DNA of 64,000 nucleotides, from assembly GCA_017450645.1 (NCBI GenBank), contig JAFSTE010000018.1, forward strand, positions 79,864-143,863. Direction: 5' to 3'. Shown here piece by piece: positions 26,018 through 36,667 of this stretch; position 1 is the first letter of the stretch, and the number at the start of each line of letters is the position of its first letter. The DNA comes from Eubacterium sp. (GTDB lineage: Bacteria; Bacillota; Clostridia; Oscillospirales; Acutalibacteraceae). A program made the position numbers and the translations under genes. The notes beneath the pieces were generated by a model. That model did no database searches. It was given only the letters and a program-made list of their open reading frames with translations, and was not told the origin of the DNA.

Positions 26018-26707
26018 ATGTATACTGTTCTTGTGTGTGACGACGACAAGGCAATTTGTAATTCCATTAAGATTTACCTTGAAGCCGAGGGGTATAAGGT
26101 ACTTACGGCTTATAACGGTAAAGAAGCGATTGATATCATTGAAAACAGCGAAATTCACTGCCTAATAATTGATATTATGATGCCCGAGATGGACGGCATA
26201 TCCGCAACGCTTAAAATAAGAGAAAAGTATAATATACCTATTATAATGCTCTCTGCTAAAAGTGAGGATACCGATAAAATCGCGGGTCTGTCCTTCGGCG
26301 CGGACGACTATGTTACAAAGCCGTTTAACCCCTTAGAGCTTATCGCAAGGGTTAAGAGCCAGATAAGGCGCTATTCCTCGCTCGGCTCTATGAAAAAGAC
26401 CGAAAGCCAGCTCGTTACCGGCGGTCTTGTTCTCGATACTAAAACAAAGCTTGTAACAGTAGACGGCGAGTCGGTTAAGCTAACCGCGAGGGAATACAAA
26501 ATCCTTGAGTACCTGATGCAGAATATGAACAGTATTAAATCCTCCTCCCAGATATATGAAGCCGTTTGGCAAGAGGCGTCCTTCGGTATCGAAAAAACGG
26601 TTACCGTACATATTCGCAATATCCGCGAAAAAATCGAGATTAATCCAAAGGAGCCCAAGTATTTAAAGGTGGTGTATGGTCTTGGCTACAAAATCGAAAA
26701 AATCTAA
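26018..26707 (+). CDS. OmpR/PhoB-family response regulator
   Basis: The 229-aa protein has a receiver domain (residues 1-115) with acidic pocket Asp8-Asp10, phospho-acceptor Asp52 in LIIDIMMPEMDG, Ser79 and Lys101 in YVTKPFNP. A C-terminal winged-helix DNA-binding domain (about 130-229) follows, ending VVYGLGYKIEKI. It resembles VanR/PhoP-type regulators. GGAGGGG precedes the ATG. The gene overlaps the histidine-kinase gene by 32 nt, so the two form a cognate pair. No transporter or resistance gene that would reveal the signal is adjacent; the downstream dut has its own promoter. Confidence 0.93.
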   Translation: MYTVLVCDDDKAICNSIKIYLEAEGYKVLTAYNGKEAIDIIENSEIHCLIIDIMMPEMDGISATLKIREKYNIPIIMLSAKSEDTDKIAGLSFGADDYVTKPFNPLELIARVKSQIRRYSSLGSMKKTESQLVTGGLVLDTKTKLVTVDGESVKLTAREYKILEYLMQNMNSIKSSSQIYEAVWQEASFGIEKTVTVHIRNIREKIEINPKEPKYLKVVYGLGYKIEKI

Positions 26708-29003
26708 TCAACTCATTAAATTCTTTTGCATTCTGCTGTCCGTAATTTGCGTTGCAGGCTCTGCGTATTTCGTTGAGAACATTGCAGGCGCGGCGTATTC
26801 GTATCAGATATCGTTTGACGACTTTAACGGTAAGCCGATGCAAAAGCAGGTAAAGGATTCTAACAAATTATCACAGCGCGTTTACGAGGATGTCAGAAAT
26901 GTTAATTATCAGATGGCTCTTCAGGATAAAGCCGCGCTCAAAAAGCAACTTCAAAAGAGTCGTACAAAGTATGTGACCGAAGTGCTTGGCGAATTTATCA
27001 CTCAGCAAAAGGACTTTAACGCTATGATTCGCGAGGAAGGCGACTATTCTAACGAAGAGTTGTACTTTGTATATGATTATATGCTCGATTACGACGACGG
27101 CGTTAACCTCATAAGCTTTACAATCCAGATTAACGAGGACGATAAATTATCCTTTGCAGATTTAGATGAAAATACGGCGGAGAAAAAAATCAGCGCTGTA
27201 TTTGACAAATTCATTAATGCCGACGATTTCAAGTCCTACGCTAATGATGACTATCAGACAGACATCAGTTTAGACGCGGCTATTTATGCCGTTAACAAAA
27301 AGAAGGGCATTTCTTACAACACCGAGGACAGCGCTATCAGCGCAAAAGAAGCGCTTTCAAACCCGTATTCCTTTGTTGTGAAAAACGGCAAAGTCACTTG
27401 CGGCAAGGAACTCGACGGCATATTTGACGAGTCAATAGCACACGCTTCAACTCCTTTTATGAATGATTGCGAATACTGCTTCTATGTTAAAAATGATAGC
27501 GGCTCAAACACGTCTTACGCGGCTGACATCGACGAAGCCGAGAGGACTAAGGATGTAAACCTCCTTAACTGCGCTGTGTGGGGTTCGATCCTGCTTTTCC
27601 TTGCCGTTTTGCTTGCGATTATTTCATTTGTGTTATGCGGTAAAAGGGACAGAAACGGTAAGATTAAGCTTGCTTTTATCGACCGCGTTCCTGTTGATTT
27701 ACACCTTGTTCTTTCCGGCGGAATTGTGACAGGACTTACATGCCTGTTTGCATTCTTGTACGAGATAATTATCGGCTACGCTTACCCGTTTGAAAACTAT
27801 CTGTATTACTGCGAATACGCGTTGTGCGCGCTTATCTGGGCTGTTTTTATCGAGTTTATGACCTCGTTTATCCGCGTATGCAAGAGTGAGAAGAAACTCT
27901 ACAAAAGCACGCTGATTTACCTCGTTATTAAATACTTAATCATTAAGCCGTGGGGCTTTGTGTTTGGCAAGATTAAGGCTTCTCTCGAGTACAAGCCGAT
28001 GTGTTTTAACAAGTCGCTTAAAAAGGGTTTAATCGGCTATGGCGCGCTTAATGCATTCCTTATATTCGTAATGCTTTGCTGCGCCGGTGCTGACTCCGCG
28101 GGCGGTGCTTGTTTCTTCTTTGGTGTCAGCATTATTGTGAATATCGTGATACTTGTTTATGCCGTAAGGTATATGATTAACCTCGATAAAATCATTACCG
28201 CAGCGCATTACAGACAAGTTCCGCAGGTTGATTATAATAAGCTCCCGAACAGCCTTAAAACGCTCGTAAACTCGCTTAATTACACGCGGCAGGAGCTAAA
28301 TAACGCCGTTGCTCAGGCAGTTAAGGACGAGCATATGCGTACCGAGCTTATAACTAATGTTTCACACGATTTAAAGACTCCGTTAACTTCGGTTATTACA
28401 TATGTCGACCTGCTCAAAAAGTGCGATATTACCGACGAAAATGCAAAGGAGTATATCGAAGTTCTTGACGAGAAAAGCATACGCCTTAAAAGGCTTATCG
28501 ACGACCTTATCGAAGCGTCAAAAATCACAAGCGGCGTTATAAACATTAACCCCGTTAACCTTAACCTGAGCGAGCTTGCGACTCAGGCGGTTGTTGAGCA
28601 TCAGCAGGAGTTCGAGGAAAACGGTCTGTCGCTCGTGTTTACAGGTGATAAGAGCACAATAGGCGCTTTTGCCGACGGCTCTAAGACCTACAGAGTTATC
28701 CAAAACCTGCTCTCTAATGCAAGGAAGTATTCGCTTAAGGGTACTCGCGTTTACGCCGATGTTTACGAAACGCAGAATTACAGCATTTTCGAGGTTAAGA
28801 ATACTTCATCAGAAGCGCTTAATATCACTCCCGAGGAGCTTAAGGAACGCTTTGTAAGGGGCGATAAATCAAGAGCTAACGAGGGTAACGGTCTCGGACT
28901 TTCTATTGCGGATAATCTTTGCAAGGCGCAAAACGGTCACCTTAATATCACTATTGACGGCGACCTCTTTAAAGCGCAGGTAATGCTGCCTAAATCTAAA
29001 TAA
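26676..29003 (+). CDS. Membrane sensor histidine kinase
   Basis: The 775-aa protein begins with a membrane helix (about residues 14-33), then a large extracytoplasmic region (about 35-293), then a set of about five further membrane helices (about 295-505). The cytoplasmic kinase core has HisKA with phospho-acceptor His564 in NVSHDLKTPLTSV and an ATPase domain with N-box NLLSNARKY, an F-box-like ERFVRGDKSR and the G2 box GNGLGLSIADNL near 728-739. The usual DxGxG G1 box is replaced by a KNTSSEALN segment, a trait of a VanS-like Bacillota subgroup. The ligand is unknown. Start is the ATG at 26676 behind AAGGTGG, inside the regulator gene. Confidence 0.9.
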   Translation: MVLATKSKKSNQLIKFFCILLSVICVAGSAYFVENIAGAAYSYQISFDDFNGKPMQKQVKDSNKLSQRVYEDVRNVNYQMALQDKAALKKQLQKSRTKYVTEVLGEFITQQKDFNAMIREEGDYSNEELYFVYDYMLDYDDGVNLISFTIQINEDDKLSFADLDENTAEKKISAVFDKFINADDFKSYANDDYQTDISLDAAIYAVNKKKGISYNTEDSAISAKEALSNPYSFVVKNGKVTCGKELDGIFDESIAHASTPFMNDCEYCFYVKNDSGSNTSYAADIDEAERTKDVNLLNCAVWGSILLFLAVLLAIISFVLCGKRDRNGKIKLAFIDRVPVDLHLVLSGGIVTGLTCLFAFLYEIIIGYAYPFENYLYYCEYALCALIWAVFIEFMTSFIRVCKSEKKLYKSTLIYLVIKYLIIKPWGFVFGKIKASLEYKPMCFNKSLKKGLIGYGALNAFLIFVMLCCAGADSAGGACFFFGVSIIVNIVILVYAVRYMINLDKIITAAHYRQVPQVDYNKLPNSLKTLVNSLNYTRQELNNAVAQAVKDEHMRTELITNVSHDLKTPLTSVITYVDLLKKCDITDENAKEYIEVLDEKSIRLKRLIDDLIEASKITSGVININPVNLNLSELATQAVVEHQQEFEENGLSLVFTGDKSTIGAFADGSKTYRVIQNLLSNARKYSLKGTRVYADVYETQNYSIFEVKNTSSEALNITPEELKERFVRGDKSRANEGNGLGLSIADNLCKAQNGHLNITIDGDLFKAQVMLPKSK

Positions 29004-29006
29004 ATC

Positions 29007-29035
29007 TTTACTTAAAAGCTCCTTTGTGTTACAAT
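29007..29035 (+). promoter_or_regulatory. Sigma-A promoter for dut inside an inverted repeat
   Basis: TTTACT (29007-29012), 17 nt, TACAAT (29030-29035). The -10 lies in the 24-nt loop of the inverted repeat at 29014-29061, so transcripts from this promoter lack the left arm. Predicted start is near 29042, with AAGGAG at 29051-29056 before the dut ATG. Confidence 0.55.
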
Positions 29036-29061
29036 TACTTTATTGACATAAAGGAGCTTTT
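29014..29061 (+). terminator. Inverted repeat spanning the dut promoter and ribosome-binding site
   Basis: Two perfect 12-bp arms, AAAAGCTCCTTT (29014-29025) and AAAGGAGCTTTT (29050-29061), are separated by 24 nt. In read-through RNA from the kinase gene this would be a terminator-like hairpin (tail TTTTGTT), or it would hide the dut Shine-Dalgarno, which is the right arm. Confidence 0.6.
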
Positions 29062-29064
29062 GTT

Positions 29065-29574
29065 ATGGAAAAAATTGCCGAATTTGAGAAGGTTTCGTTT
29101 GAACAGTTTAAAGAAGCGTGGCTGAATTGCTTCCCCGATACAGAGGATGTAAAAGCCGTTTACGACAGTATAAAGATGCCAAAAAGGGCGACTTCCGGCT
29201 CTGCGGGTTACGATTTTTACGCACCGAGTGACATTACCTTTAACAAGGGTATGTCTAACCTTATCCCTACGGGTATCAGAGCTAAGATTAATGACGGCTG
29301 GGTGCTGTGTATTTTTCCTCGCTCAGGGCTCGGCTTTAAACACAGAATTCAGCTTGACAACACCGTCGGCATAATCGACTCGGATTACTATAACTCCTCG
29401 AACGAGGGGCATATAATGATTAAGCTGTCGTGCGACGCGCATTTCGATAATTACAGCGTTGTTGTTAAAGCGGGCGACGGTTTTGCACAGGGAATATTTA
29501 TGCCGTTCGGCGTTACGGTCGACGACGACTCTACCGCTGTTCGCGACGGTGGCTTCGGCTCAACAACAAAATAG
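29065..29574 (+). CDS. dut: dUTP diphosphatase (dUTPase)
   Basis: Dut converts dUTP to dUMP, keeping uracil out of DNA and feeding dTMP synthesis. The 169-aa protein has the five trimeric dUTPase motifs: SAGYDFYAP (about residues 47-55), PRSGLGFKH (about 86-94), NTVGIIDSDYY, GDGFAQGIF, and the C-terminal RDGGFGSTTK. It carries an N-terminal extension of about 40 residues not present in minimal dUTPases and an insertion after motif 3 (NSSNEGHIM). The ATG at 29065 follows AAGGAG by 8 nt. tmk and dgt elsewhere in the window act in the same nucleotide pool. Clear assignment. Confidence 0.93.
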   Translation: MEKIAEFEKVSFEQFKEAWLNCFPDTEDVKAVYDSIKMPKRATSGSAGYDFYAPSDITFNKGMSNLIPTGIRAKINDGWVLCIFPRSGLGFKHRIQLDNTVGIIDSDYYNSSNEGHIMIKLSCDAHFDNYSVVVKAGDGFAQGIFMPFGVTVDDDSTAVRDGGFGSTTK

Positions 29575-29580
29575 TTTTTT

Positions 29581-29616
29581 AAGCAGATATAATTTACATT
29601 ATGTCTGCTTTTTTTA

Positions 29617-29617
<1 letters not shown>
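29581..29617 (+). terminator. Intrinsic terminator after dut
   Basis: A 12-bp stem with one G-U pair (29581-29592 with 29599-29610, AAGCAGA/TCTGCTT at the base), a 6-nt loop and a T-run follow dut by 6 nt. The T-run touches the ligA -35 box at 29617. Confidence 0.88.
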
Positions 29618-31660
<2,043 letters not shown>

Positions 31661-31661
<1 letters not shown>

Positions 31662-32494
31662 TGAGAGAGTTTCGTAAAAAGCAAAAGTTAATTAAAAAGA
31701 TAATGAATATCCTTGTGATATTCACAGCGCTCTACCTCCTTGCGCTAATCGCCATAGAGCCGAAATTACAGGAGATGCTCGGCAACACTACGGCATACGC
31801 TTTGCACTACGGCGGCGAGATACTCGTTGTGGCGGTAATGGTATTAGTCTTGTACTACTATTCTAAGTATTCAAAGAGCGACTCGTTTTTGACTAATGTT
31901 GAATATGAGCTGTCGGACTGCGGCTACTACCTTACCGAAAGACAGAGTAAAAGTGTTGACGCATACTACGACGAGGTTAAGGGCGACTTAATAAATAACG
32001 CCTTTTCGATAAGCGAAAATGAAGTTATAAACGAGCTTGAATTCGACCTTAAGACATATAAGCGAAACGAGTTCTTCTTTATCGTAAAGCTTGACGAGGT
32101 TGATAAAAACGACATCTTAGCTTATCTTGACAGCGCGGTTTATGACCTTACCGCAGTTAATATGAAGCGAAGCGGAAACGCGGTACTTATGTTTATCTGC
32201 GACAGGGCGGACGCCGGCGCAATCGAGCTATCTAAAACTATTTCGACTATGGGACGAAAAGAGCACTTAAAGGTAGCTATAGTTATATGCGAGGTTTCTG
32301 CTTCACGCGTGTATTTCCTCGGAAATAACGAAACTAAGTGCCAGCAGATGATTGTAAAATATGCTATGAACAGCACCCTGCCCGTTAAAGACGAGCTTAA
32401 GGGCGAGCGCCTTGAGTTTCAGGACGTGCTTGAAGAACATATGAAAGATTTTGATTTAGATAAATTCAGACAAGGTGAATTTTTCTCACATTAA
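31661..32494 (+). CDS. Unknown protein with two N-terminal membrane helices
   Basis: I do not recognise this 277-aa protein. It begins with a basic stretch (REFRKKQKLIKK) followed by a membrane helix (about residues 15-33), a short loop, and a second helix (about 50-66, LVVAVMVLVLYYY-like). The remaining 200 residues are probably cytoplasmic and mixed alpha/beta. They include FFFIVKLDEVDKNDILAYLD and the hydrophobic strands AVLMFICD and VAIVICEV, a pattern suggesting a nucleotide-fold-like or ligand-binding domain, but I see no catalytic motif. It overlaps ligA by 1 nt and is 12 nt before murD, so it belongs to that transcript. A role in envelope growth or in coupling to murD is only a guess. 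Confidence 0.7.
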
Positions 32495-32506
32495 TGAGGT
32501 GATATT

Positions 32507-33934
32507 ATGACAGCAGCAGAAAAGTACATTAATTCAATTAAAGGTAAAAAGGTTGCGTTTGTAGGTATGGGCGTTGCTAATACTCCGTGCGCCGAGTTTC
32601 TCGCTAAAAACGGCATAGAGGTTTACGCCTGCGACAAACGCGATAAGGACTATATCGGCGCTGAGGTGTGCGCTCGTCTTGAAGCGCTCGGCGTTAAGTT
32701 CTCGCTCGGTGAGGAATATCTTGACATCCTGCCCGATATGGATATAGTATTTCGCTCGCACGGTATTTTACCGTTCCAGAATAAGTGGATAGGCGAGTGT
32801 ATAAACAGGGGACAGATTGTTACAAGCGAGATGGAAGTGTTCTTTGAATACTGTCCTGCTAAGCTCTTTGCGGTTACGGGCTCTAACGGTAAAACAACCA
32901 CTACCACGCTTATTTCTAAGATGCTCGAAAAGAGCGGAAAGCGCGTGTTCCTCGGCGGTAATATCGGCAAGGCGCTTATGCCCGAACTTGAAAGTATAAC
33001 GGCGGACGATATTGCAGTAGTTGAGCTTTCGTCCTTCCAGCTTCTTACAATGGGTAATCTCGTTAAAAAGCCCGATGTAGCGGTTGTTACTAACATCGAG
33101 AGCACCCACCTTGACCACCATATTTCGCTCGACGAGTATGTCGACGCTAAGCGCAATATCCTTATTTATCAGGATTCTTCGGCGCGCACCGTGCTTAATG
33201 CGGATTGCGACTATTCTATCGGCGGCAGGGTTTACCACGATATGCGCTACGATGTACGCGGCGTGCTGTCCGAGTTTTCGATTAAGCACTCGGTTGACAG
33301 AGGCGCTTATATGGACGAGCGCGGCGATATTTACTATGCTGACGAAAACGGTAAAACGCTCGTTATGAACAAAAGCGACATTGTTATCCCGGGCTCGCAT
33401 AATATCGAAAATTACTGTACTGCAATTTCTGCAGTGTGGGGCTATTGCAGCGTTGAGGATATTAAATCCGTTGCGCGCACCTTTAACGGCGTTGAGCACA
33501 GAATAGAGTTTGTGCGCGAGTTTAAGGGCGTAAGGTACTATAACGACTCTATTGCTACCTCGCCGTCTCGCGTAATCAGCGGACTTAAGGCGTTCGGTAC
33601 TAAGATTATAGTAATTATGGGCGGCTCAGATAAGGGTAACGATATGAACGAAATGGTGCCGTATATCCTGAAGTATGTTAAGCTCCTTGTGCTTAACGGC
33701 GCTACGGCTAATAAGATTTTTGACTCTATTGTAAATAACCCCGATTATAAGCAAAGCGGACTTAAGATTATTAAGACCGATACTATGCAAAACGCTCTGT
33801 ATCTTGCTAAGGATAAGGCGATCGAGGGCGATATTGTTTCGCTTTGTCCTGCTTGTCCTGCGTTTGACCAGTTTAAGACCTTTGAGTACAGGGGCAGAGA
33901 ATTTAAGAGATTAGTAAACGACTTTGAGGATTAA
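32507..33934 (+). CDS. murD: UDP-N-acetylmuramoyl-L-alanine:D-glutamate ligase
   Basis: MurD adds D-glutamate to UDP-MurNAc-L-Ala in cytoplasmic peptidoglycan synthesis. The 475-aa protein has an N-terminal Rossmann-like domain (KKVAFVGMGVANTPCAEFL), the ATP loop GSNGKTTTT (residues 125-133), the central ligase motif ELSSFQL with N-x-x-x-x-HLDHH (TNIESTHLDHH), and the C-terminal domain with GVEHRIEFV and YNDSIATSP, all classic for MurD. GAGGTGAT precedes the ATG. It is slightly longer than the common 450 aa. It lies apart from any dcw cluster. Confidence 0.95.
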   Translation: MTAAEKYINSIKGKKVAFVGMGVANTPCAEFLAKNGIEVYACDKRDKDYIGAEVCARLEALGVKFSLGEEYLDILPDMDIVFRSHGILPFQNKWIGECINRGQIVTSEMEVFFEYCPAKLFAVTGSNGKTTTTTLISKMLEKSGKRVFLGGNIGKALMPELESITADDIAVVELSSFQLLTMGNLVKKPDVAVVTNIESTHLDHHISLDEYVDAKRNILIYQDSSARTVLNADCDYSIGGRVYHDMRYDVRGVLSEFSIKHSVDRGAYMDERGDIYYADENGKTLVMNKSDIVIPGSHNIENYCTAISAVWGYCSVEDIKSVARTFNGVEHRIEFVREFKGVRYYNDSIATSPSRVISGLKAFGTKIIVIMGGSDKGNDMNEMVPYILKYVKLLVLNGATANKIFDSIVNNPDYKQSGLKIIKTDTMQNALYLAKDKAIEGDIVSLCPACPAFDQFKTFEYRGREFKRLVNDFED

Positions 33935-33935
33935 T

Positions 33936-34946
33936 ATGAATACTGAGGAACTACTTTATAAACTTACCGGCGCGAGCGGCGTCAGCGGCGACGAGGGATG
34001 TATTACTAAAGTCCTTTGTGAGCTTCTTGAGCCTTACGGCGAGGTTACTACTGACGCTATCGGCAATGTATTTGTAACCTTCGGTGAAGGCTATCACTAT
34101 TTGCTTGACGCGCACATTGACGAAATCGGAATGATTGTTAAGGCTGTTACCGACGACGGCTTTATTAAGGTTGAGGCTTGCGGCGGCGTTGATAACAGAA
34201 TGCTCCTTTCAAGCGAAGTTACTGTTTGGGGCAGGGAGAAGCTCTGCGGCGTAATCTCTAATATTCCGCCGCATCTCCAGAAGGATGACGACAGCTCCAA
34301 AGCACCTAAGCTTGAGGATGTTGCAATAGATGTGGGCTTAACCAAGGACGAAGCGGATAAGCTAATCGCCCCCGGCGACAGAGTTACCTTCAGGCGTAAT
34401 TTTGAAAGGCTTTGCGGTACTCAGCTTTGCTCTAATGTGCTCGACGACAGGTCGGGTGTTGCAGCGCTTATTCTTGCTATAAATAAGCTAAAAGGCGCTG
34501 ACTGTAAGGTTACCGCTATGTTCTCCGTTCAGGAGGAGCTCGGTATGCGCGGCTCAACTGTAGGCGCGTTTGGCAAAGCTGTTGACGAAGCGATTGCCGT
34601 TGATGTGTCCTTCGGCTACTCGCCTAAGTGTAAAAAGAGCGACTGCGGTATCGTAGGCAAAGGTCCTATGATAGGTGTTGCGCCTGTTCTTGACCGCGAA
34701 ATGTCGGACAAACTTGTAAAAACAGCTGAGGATAATAATATCCCTTATCAGCTCGAGGTTATGGGCGGTAACAGAACGGGTACTAACGCCGACGCTATCT
34801 CGCTTACAGAAAGCGGTATTAGGACCTCGCTTATCTCAATTCCGCTTAAATATATGCACTCTCCCGTAGAGGTAATTGATATTAAAGATGTAGAAAACAC
34901 GGCTGAGCTTATTGCCGCATATGTTCTCGGAAAGGCAGGTGCTTAA
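33936..34946 (+). CDS. M42 family metallopeptidase (first of two)
   Basis: This 336-aa protein is an M42 (glutamyl aminopeptidase/endoglucanase-like) di-metal aminopeptidase of the tetrahedral-aminopeptidase group. Metal and catalytic residues are in place: LDAHIDEIG (about residues 53-61), the bridging Asp in LDDRSGVAAL (about 168-177), the catalytic Glu pair QEELGMRG (about 200-207), and the final His in YMHSPVEVI near 308-316. It starts at the ATG at 33936, one base after the murD stop, with GAGGATTAAT upstream. It is followed at 1 nt by a second M42 gene. Exact substrate specificity cannot be read from sequence. Confidence 0.9.
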   Translation: MNTEELLYKLTGASGVSGDEGCITKVLCELLEPYGEVTTDAIGNVFVTFGEGYHYLLDAHIDEIGMIVKAVTDDGFIKVEACGGVDNRMLLSSEVTVWGREKLCGVISNIPPHLQKDDDSSKAPKLEDVAIDVGLTKDEADKLIAPGDRVTFRRNFERLCGTQLCSNVLDDRSGVAALILAINKLKGADCKVTAMFSVQEELGMRGSTVGAFGKAVDEAIAVDVSFGYSPKCKKSDCGIVGKGPMIGVAPVLDREMSDKLVKTAEDNNIPYQLEVMGGNRTGTNADAISLTESGIRTSLISIPLKYMHSPVEVIDIKDVENTAELIAAYVLGKAGA

Positions 34947-34947
34947 T

Positions 34948-35955
34948 ATGCTTAAGGATTTATGCTTAATTAACGGCACCTCCGGCGACGAAGGCAGAGT
35001 GCGCGACTATATTATCGCGCAAATTAAGGATTACTGCGAATATCGCGTTGACGCGCTCGGCTCGGTTATCGCGTTTAAAAAGGGTAAAAAAACTCCCGCT
35101 GAAAAGGTATGCTTTAACGCGCATATGGACGAGGTCGGATTTATTATTACAGGCATCACCGACGAGGGATACCTACGCTTTTCAGAGGTCGGCGGCATTG
35201 ACCCGCGCGTTTGCCTTGATAAAGTAGTAAGTATCGGTGAAAACGGCGTCAGCGGAGTTATTGCCGACAAGGCGCTGCACCTTCTCGAAAAGGACGAGAA
35301 GGATAAATCACCCTCGCTCGACAACCTCCTTATCGACATCGGCGCTAACAGTAAAGACGAGGCGGAAAAGTTTGTTCACCTCGGCGACTTTGCGTACTTT
35401 AAGAGCGATTATTACGAATTCGGCAACGGTTTTGTTAAGGCTAAGGCGCTTGACGACAGAGTTGGCTGTATGCTCCTTATCGAGCTTATCAAGAGCGACC
35501 TTGAATACGATACTACCTTCTGCTTTAATACTCAGGAGGAGGTAGGACTTCGCGGCGCTAAATGCACTTCCTTTGCCGTTCAGAGCGATATTTCCGTAAT
35601 TCTTGAAGCTACTACGGCGAGCGACCTCGACGGCGTGACGGGAAGCGACAGAGTATGCGTTCTCGGCGACGGTCCCGTAATCTCGTTTATGGACAGAAGG
35701 ACAGTTTATAATAAAGAGCTTTACTCCTTAGCTCTTGACACAGCTAAGGAGAACGGAATTAAAGCGCAGGTTAAAACAGCTGTTGCTGGCGGCAACGACG
35801 CAGGTGCTATTCAGCAAAGCGGTAAGGGTTGCAAGGTGCTTGCAATTTCGCTGCCTTGCCGATATATTCACTCTGCTTCAAGCGTATTAAAGCTTGAGGA
35901 TATCGACAGTACAAGAAAACTTATTAACTCATTATTAGATAAACTTTATGATTGA
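34948..35955 (+). CDS. M42 family metallopeptidase (second of two)
   Basis: A 335-aa paralogue of the preceding gene. All expected metal-site residues are visible: FNAHMDEVG (about residues 54-62), ALDDRVGCMLL, QEEVGLRG (about 197-204), and YIHSASSVL. It differs in the first half, with a GKKTPAEKV loop, and has a long insertion-like segment around EKDEKDKSPSLDN. The ATG at 34948 comes 1 nt after the previous stop, and its end overlaps the GNAT gene by 8 nt. Two M42 proteins of this kind may form mixed oligomers; that is inference. Confidence 0.9.
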   Translation: MLKDLCLINGTSGDEGRVRDYIIAQIKDYCEYRVDALGSVIAFKKGKKTPAEKVCFNAHMDEVGFIITGITDEGYLRFSEVGGIDPRVCLDKVVSIGENGVSGVIADKALHLLEKDEKDKSPSLDNLLIDIGANSKDEAEKFVHLGDFAYFKSDYYEFGNGFVKAKALDDRVGCMLLIELIKSDLEYDTTFCFNTQEEVGLRGAKCTSFAVQSDISVILEATTASDLDGVTGSDRVCVLGDGPVISFMDRRTVYNKELYSLALDTAKENGIKAQVKTAVAGGNDAGAIQQSGKGCKVLAISLPCRYIHSASSVLKLEDIDSTRKLINSLLDKLYD

Positions 35956-36667
35956 AAAGATTAAAGAGCCTGACGAATTAAATGCCTGGACTAAGCGCGA
36001 TATATTCACCGTACGGATATTGTCTCTGCTTAAATCCTACGGCTGTAAATACGATTTTGCGACCTACTATAAGCAGGTAATCGACGGCGAAATAACCGCC
36101 GTTATGTCTAAACTCGACGGCGATTTTACGCTAAGCATTAATGATAATGCCGATATAGCCGAGCTTGTGCATTTCTTTTGCGTTACCGGCTTTACGAGTA
36201 TACTTTGCTCGGATACCTTTACCTTCGGCGCAAGGTATGACGAGGGCGTAATTATGCAGTGCGACACCAAGATGGACTATAACCTCGGCGGCGCAACGCT
36301 TGACGAATACCCTAAGCTTATGGATTTGTTTAACTTCGTTGACTATAATTCTCAGGATTTTAAGAGCTGGTATGTTGATATTAGCCACAGGGTGCGCCAT
36401 AAAACCGCCAAGGCTTACACGCTTTGTATAGACGATACCATTATCGCTTCGGGGATACTCTCGTCAATCATTGACGGCTACGCTATTCTTACCGCCGTCA
36501 GATGCGAGCCCGAGTTTCGCGGTATGGGTTACGGCTCTGCGCTCGTCAGCGCGATTTGTAACGATGTAAAGGGCAGGGTGTACATAATGCGCGACGAAGG
36601 ACTTAACGAGGACTTTTACGCCCGCCTTGGTTTTAAAGATATTGCCGGATGGAGAATTTACAGATGA
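35948..36667 (+). CDS. GNAT-family acetyltransferase
   Basis: The C-terminal 100 residues of this 239-aa protein form a GNAT fold: TAVRCEPEFRGMGYGSALVSAICNDV (about residues 180-205) contains the acetyl-CoA loop (R-x-x-G-x-G/A pattern), and DEGLNEDFYARLGFKDIAGWRIY is the final strand-helix. The N-terminal half has no clear relatives that I recognise and may bind the substrate. The substrate is unknown. It overlaps the upstream M42 gene by 8 nt and the downstream YnbB-like gene by 4 nt (ATGA), so it is cotranslated with peptidases, but a link to amino-group acetylation of their products is only inference. Confidence 0.82.
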   Translation: MIEKIKEPDELNAWTKRDIFTVRILSLLKSYGCKYDFATYYKQVIDGEITAVMSKLDGDFTLSINDNADIAELVHFFCVTGFTSILCSDTFTFGARYDEGVIMQCDTKMDYNLGGATLDEYPKLMDLFNFVDYNSQDFKSWYVDISHRVRHKTAKAYTLCIDDTIIASGILSSIIDGYAILTAVRCEPEFRGMGYGSALVSAICNDVKGRVYIMRDEGLNEDFYARLGFKDIAGWRIYR

